Assembly (NCBI RefSeq): GCF_015206895.1
Contig: NZ_JADEXU010000070.1
Coordinates: 1-39,473 of the forward strand
Length of the DNA stretch: 39,473 nucleotides
Direction of reading: 5' to 3'
Source of the DNA: Nostoc sp. LEGE 12450
GTDB lineage: Bacteria; Cyanobacteriota; Cyanobacteriia; Cyanobacteriales; Nostocaceae
The notes below the pieces were generated by a model. The model was not told the DNA's origin. It did not search any database and saw only the letters and a program-made list of their open reading frames with translations. The stretch's first letter is position 1; each line of letters opens with the position of its first letter. This document shows positions 33,425-39,473 of this stretch, one piece after another. The translations under genes and the position numbers were made by a program.

Positions 33425-34203
33425 TACTCTAACCCTAACTGTATAGCCGCCCTAGAAAACTCAGTCTCAACCGCATCAATCCAGCCAAAAACTCTCGATT
33501 GATTACTCAAACTAAAATCCTCATGCTCTAACGCCTCCCTGAATGTTAGATCCTTGGAGTCAACGAGGTCAAAAATATCGTCATACAACTCAGGCAATAA
33601 CAGTTCAACTGCTCCCAATGCTTCTACAGCTTGCTTCATCTTAGAATTGTTGTAGCGAGTGAACTTGTGTTCATCACCCCAGTAGAGATTTTTCACAACT
33701 ACATAATCAACTTTGTCACCGCAGAAATCCACCAGACGTTTTAACTGCAATAAACTATCTTTCACCCGACCCAGTACCGACACCATAGTGATGCGATAAC
33801 CCAAACGCTGGGCATTTTGAAACAGAAAAATATCCTTAGCCACTGACTCAAAATACTCAGCAGCACCAGCAGGCAGATCCACTAGAGAAACTTGAGGCGA
33901 TAAACGTTTCAAATCATCCTGCAAAGCATCAGCACCACCGCGCTGATTTAGTTTGAGCGTTTGCACACCAGGAGTAACCTTGTTGTAATGACGATAAAGC
34001 TGGGGGTTCGACTGGTCACACTCATAAGCGATGCAGTTGATATTTCTGTGGCGGTAAATGTCGAGCAGGATTCTAGCCACTACACTTTTACCAGTACCGC
34101 CCTTATCACCAGTTACCAACACCAATCGCCCAATAGTTTTTGGCTGTTCATTCGCCTTTTCGTCCTGAACTTGGTCAGCCGATTGTTTAGGTTTGACTAC
34201 CAT
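33424..34203 (-). CDS. ParA/MinD-like ATPase of mobilization region (TraL/StbB-like)
   Basis: 259 residues. GRLVLVTGDKGGTGKSVVAR (26-44) is a deviant Walker A; CIAYECDQSNPQLY is the switch-1 region and QVSLVDLPAGA the Walker B strand. It is distinct from parA at 10787. Its place between a DNA-binding protein gene and a membrane protein gene, divergent from mobC-relaxase, resembles TraL of RP4 or StbB of R388, which help position plasmid DNA for transfer or segregation. It starts one base after the stop of the 34204 gene. Confidence 0.8.
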   Translation of the reverse strand: MVVKPKQSADQVQDEKANEQPKTIGRLVLVTGDKGGTGKSVVARILLDIYRHRNINCIAYECDQSNPQLYRHYNKVTPGVQTLKLNQRGGADALQDDLKRLSPQVSLVDLPAGAAEYFESVAKDIFLFQNAQRLGYRITMVSVLGRVKDSLLQLKRLVDFCGDKVDYVVVKNLYWGDEHKFTRYNNSKMKQAVEALGAVELLLPELYDDIFDLVDSKDLTFREALEHEDFSLSNQSRVFGWIDAVETEFSRAAIQLGLE

Positions 34204-34746
34204 CTACAAATCCTCGTCGTTTATTATTTCAGGCACAAAAGCAAGGCGAGAGGAATTTTGATTCTCTGGAGCTTTATCATCAGAGGTCTTTTTAGCCGTT
34301 TTAGGAGTTTTAGAAGTTGTTGATTTGGATGAAGCTGGTTTCGATTCTGGTTGTGATTTCGATTCAGATTTTTCAACAGACTGACTACTGCTTTGCTCCG
34401 TCGCCGAATTCTCGTCTAAAGCCGGCTCATCAATAACTTGTGTACTGGTATTCTCTTCACTAGGAGGAGTGACTGACTTTTTGCGTGTAGACCGACGAAT
34501 ATCGTTAAGTAAATAACGGATACGTTCAGGACTGATATTGATATCCAAAGGGGCTAAAGTTTTGGACACTTCCTCGTAGCTATAGCCAAGGCGAAGTACC
34601 CGTTCAATTTGACGGCGCATCTTTTTAATAGCTGCTCGTGCTGGGATATCATCTAATTCCTTAGCACCCAAAGCGCGTAGAGCATCAAGAGCCTCTGGAA
34701 TCTTAGACTTAGGAATATTGTCTTTAGCCACAAGATTAAAAATCAA
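34204..34746 (-). CDS. DNA-binding protein of mobilization region (TraK/StbA-like)
   Basis: 180 residues. The N-terminal half is helical with an HTH-like stretch (MRRQIERVLRLGYSYEEVSK followed by INISPERIRYLLNDIRR). The C-terminal half is a low-complexity Ser/Thr/Glu/Lys tail with KTPKTAKK, ending RLAFVPEIINDEDL. Its gene borders the candidate oriT, so oriT binding like TraK or StbA is the natural inference. First gene of a three-gene operon with the ATPase and membrane protein. Confidence 0.65.
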   Translation of the reverse strand: MIFNLVAKDNIPKSKIPEALDALRALGAKELDDIPARAAIKKMRRQIERVLRLGYSYEEVSKTLAPLDINISPERIRYLLNDIRRSTRKKSVTPPSEENTSTQVIDEPALDENSATEQSSSQSVEKSESKSQPESKPASSKSTTSKTPKTAKKTSDDKAPENQNSSRLAFVPEIINDEDL

Positions 34747-35064
34747 ACTAATGTTTATGTTTAAAACTTTACTTGAATATGCAACATCTATCTAAAGACA
34801 GGTAATTATCAATGCAACAAATAGTTAAGAAACAGCAACAGATATTAACGTAATTGACTGAACAGTGATTACTCACAGCGTGTAAGATAACTCACTAAGA
34901 GTTAATCAAAAATAAATCACACAGTCATCAATAAAAATTATCCATACTGTAATTTACATCAACTCGTTAGTAATATCATCGTGGTGGTAGCCGCAGATTA
35001 CGCACTTTGTCCCCTAGTGGGTTGCTCCCCTTGTCCTTCTGCCTCCCCCAAAGACTGGTTTAAA

Positions 35065-35147
35065 GCAAGCCATGCCTAGCACTACGTGCTGCCTTCGCTG
35101 CGCTCGGCTCGGCAGGCTTGCCAAAGGGGAAAGTATCCCCGCTTTGG
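35065..35147. other. Candidate oriT: nested inverted repeats
   Basis: In the 439-bp gap between the divergent mobilization operons, the left part (34747-34980) is AT-rich and the right part is a GC-rich structured block. GCAAGCC(A)TGCC at 35065-35076 pairs with GGCAGGCTTGC at 35111-35121, enclosing AGCAC-TAC-GTGCT at 35078-35090. Adjacent is a second dyad, CCAAAGGGGA (35121-35130) with TCCCCGCTTTGG (35136-35147). A TATCCCCGC in its right arm loosely recalls the TATCCTGC nic core of MOB-P plasmids. The nic site is not proven. Confidence 0.55.
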
Positions 35148-35185
35148 AAACCCCCTCAAAAACTGCATCTTGTTTGGTTTAACTT

Positions 35186-35584
35186 ATGCCCAAAGCTTCT
35201 TCTCAGTCACTCGTCCGCACCAAAATGTTGCAAGTGCGATTCAGCCCAATTGAATACGAGATGATTCGCTCCAAAGCGGAAGATACGAGCATGAGTTTGG
35301 CAGAATTAACAAGACGTTGTATACTACTGCGACCAATCCCACTACCACCGCCGCGACTGGGCAGAGTTACTCTTGACACATACCTGGAACTGTCGCGCAT
35401 CGGCAACAACATCAACCAACTGGCCAAAGCCACCAACACCGCCATTAAAATGCAGTTGCCACCGCCAGCATCACCAGAACTTCTACAAGAACTCTTAGAA
35501 CTGCTACGACACTGCCAACGGGAAATAGCCAATACCTTCATCGAAGAATCAGACGAGGAAACAGATGATTGGCAACCAGACTAA
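35186..35584 (+). CDS. mobC: MobC-type relaxosome protein
   Basis: 132 residues. An RHH-like start (MLQVRFSPIEYEMIRSKAED, TSMSLAELTRRCIL) is followed by the MobC hallmark LSRIGNNINQLAKATN (about 70-85) and a helical, acidic end. It binds oriT and helps the relaxase open the strands at nic. Its last 20 bp overlap the relaxase start, so the two are coupled. It corresponds in position to TraJ of RP4. Confidence 0.87.
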   Translation: MPKASSQSLVRTKMLQVRFSPIEYEMIRSKAEDTSMSLAELTRRCILLRPIPLPPPRLGRVTLDTYLELSRIGNNINQLAKATNTAIKMQLPPPASPELLQELLELLRHCQREIANTFIEESDEETDDWQPD

Positions 35585-38500
35585 AGGGCGAGGATTCCGT
35601 GGACTGCTGAATTATTTGGAGTCTCAGAAAGATGCCAAACTCATTGGTGGCAACATGGGTGGCAATAACGCCCGTGCCCTGGCCAGAGAATTCAAAATCT
35701 CTCGTCAACTAAACCTAGAAGCTGACCGTGTAGTGTACCACGCATCATTATCACTACCAGAAAACGAGCAACTAGACGAACTAACCTGGAACGAACTTGC
35801 TAACCGCTATCTCGAAGAGATGGGCTTTGACAGTAACCAGTATGTTGTCTACAGACACAGCAACACTCAACACGACCACATACATATCTGTGCTAGTCGC
35901 ATCCGTTTAGATAACGGGAAGATTGTACATGATAGCTGGGATTACAAGCGCAGCGAAATCATTATCCGGCAGCTAGAACGAGATTATGGTTTACAACAAA
36001 CCCAAAGCAGCCATGAGAAATTATCGCGTAATCCTAGTATTGGACAACAAAAACGGCTAGAAAGAGAGCAAGAAGAATATATTAATGGTGAGCGCCTTAC
36101 ACCACAAGAGCGCCCTATTAAGCAACAACTCCAGGAACTAATCGACCGCGCCACCCAAGATAAACCGACTATGCCCCTACTGGTTGAGCGATTGCAATTA
36201 CAAGGTGTAGAAGTTCGTCACGGATTAACACGCAACGGTAAAAGTAAGGGCATCTCGTACTCATGGAATGACCAGAAATTCAGCGGCACTTCTTTGGGGC
36301 CTGCCTATACATTCCCAGGTTTACAAAAACATAAGGGGATTGACTACCAGCCCCAACGGGATGATGAGCTTATTGAGAATTTGTTGAAGAATCCTAAAGA
36401 GCAAGCAGTGGAGAGCCAAAGATTTATAAATATAATCGCTGACTTTATCGAACAGTCAGTAGTTGATGATGCCTTGGCTGAAACGTTACCACAATTAACA
36501 GAACAACTGTCTGCGTATCAGCAGCAGCTAGCTAATAATAAAACCACATTTGACGACCTGGAAACCGCGATTGTTGATGAAGAGCAACAACTGTCATCAC
36601 CAAAAGCTGTGGATGCAATCTCTAACTTTATTGAACAGTCAGTAGTTGATGATTCCTTGGTTGAAACTTTACCACAATTAACAGAACAACTGTCCGCGTA
36701 TCAGCAGCAGCTTGAAGCAGGAAAAACCGCATTTGACGACCTGGGAGCCACGATTGTTAATGAAGAGCAACGACTATCATCACAAAGAGCAGTGGATGCA
36801 ATCTCTGACTTTATTGAACAGTCAGTAGTTGATGATGCCTTGGCTGAAACGTTGCCACAATTAACAGAACAACTATCTATTTATCGGCAACAACTCTTTC
36901 GAGCTAAAACTGCATTCAATGACTTTGAAACAGCGTTGACGACTGAGTTGCAATCCCACGCAGAGAAGAAAGCAATTTTGTCAATCTCTGATTATATTGA
37001 GCAATCAGCTATCGAGTCAGCTTTAACTGAAACAGTATTAGGATTAACAGAGCAACTATCTCAATATCGGCAGCAACTCCTTGGAGCTAAAACTACATTC
37101 AATGACTTTGATGAAGCATTTACGGCTGAGTTGCAATCCCATGCAGATCAGAAAGCCATTTTATCAATCTTTGATTATATTGAGCAATCAACTATCGAGT
37201 CAGCTTTAAGCCAAGCAGTATTAGGATTAACACAGCAAGTTTCTCAATATCATCAGCAGCTACTTGAAGCGAAAACTACATTCAATGACTTTGAAACAGC
37301 ATTGACGGCTGAGTTACAATCTCATGCAGAGAAGAGAGCTATCTTATCAATCTCTGATTATATTGAGCAATCAACTGTTGAGTCAGCCTTAACTGAAACA
37401 ATATTAGAATTAACGCAAAAACTTTCTCAATACAAAGAGGGACTTGTTACAGCTAAAGCTACATTTAATGACCTGGATGCAGAGCTTGCGGCTGAGTTAC
37501 AATCATATCTAGAGAAAAGAGCTATTTCATCAATTTCTGATTATATTGAGCAATCGGCTGTTGAATCAGCATTAACTGAAGCAGTATTAGAATTAACGCA
37601 ACAACTTTCTCAATATAAAGAGCAGCTTGTTACAGCTAAAGCTACATTTAAAGACCTGGATACAGTGCTTGCGACTGAGTTACAATCCCATGTAGAGAAA
37701 AGAGCTATTTCATCAATTTCTGATTACGTTGAGCAATCAACTGTCGAGTCAGCCTTAACTGAAGCAGTATTAGAATTAACACAACAACTTTCTCAAAATC
37801 AGCAGCAGCTAGAAGCCGGAAGAACCATATTCGACGACCTGGAAGCAGCGATTGTTTATTTGGAGAAACTCCATAGATTGCAAAAACCAGTGGATGCAAT
37901 TGCTCTTAATCAAACTCCAACTATAACCACAGATGAACCAAAGCTAAAAGATAATCTAAGAGCCGAGTTATATGAGTATTACAGCGCCGACTTGCAAAAC
38001 TTATTAGTGACTGACCGAGATAAAGAAATTGCCAAGAGGGCATTATTAGATAATAAGCCATCTGAGGAGGTTGAAGAAATTATCTTTGCCAGTCCAGCCG
38101 GATGGACTACTGATGAAGCCAGAGAATTGGTACTAATTGCTAACAATCAACTGGCACACTTACAAGAACAACCTCAGTTTACACCACCGCCAGAGGATGA
38201 GAGTCTACGGCCAGTATTACAGTATTACCTCACTCAACAACGCGCCTTAACCAATCTCCTTGTGCAACCATTACAACGCCAGGGGTTGGCTTATATAGAT
38301 CAGCAGGAAAATGTTGTGTTTATCAAGCGCGATCTGAACGGTGAAAAGTCAGGCGCACTGGTTTGGGACACCGCACGTCTTGACAATCGTGCTTTCAAGT
38401 ATCCCGACAGCGATCGCTCCGAGGGGTGGTTTCATCTGAAATTGGGTGGAGAGGCAGACGATAAAATCGAGAGAGTATTTTTGTGTGACTCCCCCATTGA

Positions 38501-38807
38501 TGCGTTGACAATGGCAGAGATTGACAGGAATGAACACAAGGGGCAACCACCAGTTAGAACAATGTACATGGCAGTGGATGACCCGAATAACTTGCCAGTA
38601 GAATTCCTCAGAAATATCAGCAGAATTGGAGCGGCATTTAATAACGATGATCGGGGAAATCAAGCCGCCCAGGTCGTTCAGGAAAAGTTACCTCAGGCTA
38701 AAAGAATTGCACCTAGTAGGCTTACTTGGAATGAGATTCTTATTGAACAGCAGCAACAGCAGCAGCAAGAGGAGCTGGAGCAACGGAGCAGAGGTTTGAG
38801 TCGATAA
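35565..38807 (+). CDS. MOB-P-type relaxase with 8-fold coiled-coil repeat and Toprim-like C-terminus
   Basis: 1080 residues. The relaxase domain (about 1-150) has RGFRGLLNYL with the candidate nucleophile Tyr17, and the metal-binding motif HSNTQHDHIHI (H107, H109, H111 region). A conserved follow-on part (to about 265) ends GLQKHKGIDYQ. Residues about 294-780 are eight tandem 61-residue helical repeats. The C-terminus (about 870-1060) is DUF3991-like plus a Toprim-like fold (VFLCDSPIDALTM, AFNNDDRGNQAA), in which the usual Glu and first Asp are replaced by Asp and Asn. It ends in poly-Gln. It nicks oriT and pilots the strand. No T4SS genes accompany it. Confidence 0.88.
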   Translation: MIGNQTKGRGFRGLLNYLESQKDAKLIGGNMGGNNARALAREFKISRQLNLEADRVVYHASLSLPENEQLDELTWNELANRYLEEMGFDSNQYVVYRHSNTQHDHIHICASRIRLDNGKIVHDSWDYKRSEIIIRQLERDYGLQQTQSSHEKLSRNPSIGQQKRLEREQEEYINGERLTPQERPIKQQLQELIDRATQDKPTMPLLVERLQLQGVEVRHGLTRNGKSKGISYSWNDQKFSGTSLGPAYTFPGLQKHKGIDYQPQRDDELIENLLKNPKEQAVESQRFINIIADFIEQSVVDDALAETLPQLTEQLSAYQQQLANNKTTFDDLETAIVDEEQQLSSPKAVDAISNFIEQSVVDDSLVETLPQLTEQLSAYQQQLEAGKTAFDDLGATIVNEEQRLSSQRAVDAISDFIEQSVVDDALAETLPQLTEQLSIYRQQLFRAKTAFNDFETALTTELQSHAEKKAILSISDYIEQSAIESALTETVLGLTEQLSQYRQQLLGAKTTFNDFDEAFTAELQSHADQKAILSIFDYIEQSTIESALSQAVLGLTQQVSQYHQQLLEAKTTFNDFETALTAELQSHAEKRAILSISDYIEQSTVESALTETILELTQKLSQYKEGLVTAKATFNDLDAELAAELQSYLEKRAISSISDYIEQSAVESALTEAVLELTQQLSQYKEQLVTAKATFKDLDTVLATELQSHVEKRAISSISDYVEQSTVESALTEAVLELTQQLSQNQQQLEAGRTIFDDLEAAIVYLEKLHRLQKPVDAIALNQTPTITTDEPKLKDNLRAELYEYYSADLQNLLVTDRDKEIAKRALLDNKPSEEVEEIIFASPAGWTTDEARELVLIANNQLAHLQEQPQFTPPPEDESLRPVLQYYLTQQRALTNLLVQPLQRQGLAYIDQQENVVFIKRDLNGEKSGALVWDTARLDNRAFKYPDSDRSEGWFHLKLGGEADDKIERVFLCDSPIDALTMAEIDRNEHKGQPPVRTMYMAVDDPNNLPVEFLRNISRIGAAFNNDDRGNQAAQVVQEKLPQAKRIAPSRLTWNEILIEQQQQQQQEELEQRSRGLSR
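36444..37907 (+). repeat. Eight tandem 183-bp repeats inside the relaxase gene
   Basis: Copies of (F/Y)IEQS...ALxExxLxLTxQLSxYxxQL start at 36444, 36627, 36810, 36993, 37176, 37359, 37542 and 37725, exactly 183 bp apart. The first three and the last five form two subfamilies (VVDD versus (I/V)ES after the EQS box). Heptad-like Leu/Ile spacing predicts coiled coil. Confidence 0.9.
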
Positions 38808-38884
38808 TCTCGCACCATCGCCGACGAACTCGTGACCGCTTCGCTCTCGAGTCGGTGGCTCTTACGGGGTACAGCCGGGATACG

Positions 38885-39016
38885 GATACTGTTGGCGAAT
38901 GTACTATATATTTGTAAATATGAGTATTACGTAAGCTCAAACCTTCAATCTGTCGTTACTACTTTTAGTTGTAGTACTTTTGTTTATACGTTTGTAACAC
39001 TTTCGCCAACAGTATC
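38885..39016. mobile_element. MITE-like element with 15-bp inverted termini
   Basis: GATACTGTTGGCGAA (38885-38899) is perfectly complementary to TTCGCCAACAGTATC (39002-39016), enclosing 102 bp of AT-rich non-coding DNA. If the outermost GATA/TATC includes a duplicated TA, the element is 38889-39012 with a TA target, as for IS630/Tc1-type MITEs. No transposase lies in the window. Confidence 0.5.
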
Positions 39017-39051
39017 GGTTGCTCATTTCACCCCTTGAAAGGGCGTTTTCG

Positions 39052-39473
39052 TCAACGAGGAGTTAAAACGCCAGAACGCTCTCCAGGGGGATCGTTAAAA
39101 ATAGCCCCTTGCTTTTTCAAGTCATCCTTCCTGTTCTCAGTAATTCCTAAATTTTCTCCGAACCGAGCATTTACAACCATAGTATCACTCAGGTCGGCAC
39201 CGCTTAGGTTAGCACCGCTCAGGTCGGTACCGCTTAGGTTAGCACCGCTCAGGTCGGTACCGCTTAGGTTAGCACCGCTCAGGTCGGCACCGCTTAGGTT
39301 AGCACCGCTCAGGTCGGCACGGCTCAGGTCGGCACCGCTCAGGTTAGCACGGCTCAGGTCGGCACCGCTCAGGTTTCGCCCCTCAGATGGCTGATTGACA
39401 ATTTCCCACACCAAACGCCATTTGTTATCAATTCTTGTTGCTTCGTCAATAACTGCACGGCTCAGGTTAGCAC
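39052..39473 (-). CDS. C-terminal part of pentapeptide-repeat protein (window edge)
   Basis: This open frame enters from the window end and stops at 39052. It carries one more copy of the NKWRLVWEIVNQPSEGRN linker, about 13 A(N/D)LSx pentads, and a tail (ARFGENLGITENRKDDLKKQ..GAIFNDPPGERS) typical of the extreme C-terminus of cyanobacterial pentapeptide proteins. It therefore looks like the true end of the gene that starts at 2540, on a circular molecule. If the two window ends are joined literally the frame shifts by one base (AGC GCG TGC TAA), so either the joint carries an assembly error in the 15-bp repeats or the gene is really broken there. The joined protein would be about 985 residues. 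Confidence 0.8.
   Translation of the reverse strand, partial: ANLSRAVIDEATRIDNKWRLVWEIVNQPSEGRNLSGADLSRANLSGADLSRADLSGANLSGADLSGANLSGTDLSGANLSGTDLSGANLSGADLSDTMVVNARFGENLGITENRKDDLKKQGAIFNDPPGERSGVLTPR

Noticed and set aside
33961..34323. 120-codon plus-strand frame across the TraL/TraK-like genes
   Set aside because: Overlaps two well-supported minus-strand genes and has no recognisable motif.

Overview
The window looks like a nearly complete mobilizable plasmid from a filamentous, Nostoc-type cyanobacterium. Supporting signs are GCGATCGC (HIP1) octamers, pentapeptide-repeat, NACHT and caspase-nSTAND-WD40 proteins of cyanobacterial style, and a full plasmid backbone (parAB, an initiator, dnaB, MobC and a relaxase). 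One pentapeptide-repeat gene runs off position 1 on the minus strand and appears to resume at the far end of the window, which suggests a circle opened inside that gene. The literal joint is off by one base in frame. No rRNA, tRNA or CRISPR was seen.

Layout. 1-4887: minus-strand operon of an alpha/beta hydrolase, a caspase-like peptidase and a large pentapeptide-repeat protein. 4888-6464: AT-rich non-coding DNA with a direct-repeat array, a strong hairpin and an orphan C-terminal gene fragment. 6465-9571: HEPN protein plus a KGGVGR two-ATPase protein. 9970-11509: parA-parB. 11731-12440: PIN toxin/antitoxin pair. 12.7 kb: HsdR remnant. 13499-15895: NACHT NTPase with an unusual Ala-x low-complexity block. 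15956-16606: tyrosine recombinase. 16802-16932: MITE. 16983-17662: second PIN/antitoxin pair, toxin 3' end frameshifted. 17834-18334: duplicated small DNA-binding proteins. 18412-23809: eight-gene minus-strand module of unknown function with membrane proteins and a HerA/FtsK-like ATPase. 24155-27320: replication region (RHH regulator, small ORF, winged-helix initiator with internal iterons, DnaB). 27537-32621: trypco1-like protein divergent from a caspase-nSTAND-WD40 protein interrupted by two amber codons. 32687-38807: mobilization region resembling the RP4 traKLM / oriT / traJ-traI arrangement. 38.8-39.0 kb: a second MITE-like element.

How it works together. Backbone genes copy, partition and mobilize the plasmid; no type IV secretion genes were seen, so transfer would need a helper. 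The cargo is dominated by predicted conflict or immunity modules: two caspase systems, a NACHT protein, a HEPN/ATPase pair and two PIN toxin-antitoxin pairs. The strongest candidates for an undescribed system are the hydrolase-caspase-pentapeptide operon, whose last two proteins seem to share a beta-rich domain, and the HEPN-KGGVGR pair. The WD40 gene shows near-identical repeats that vary only at predicted ligand-contact positions, with two stops at the same variable codon. All functional statements are inferred from sequence reading; no searches were run.
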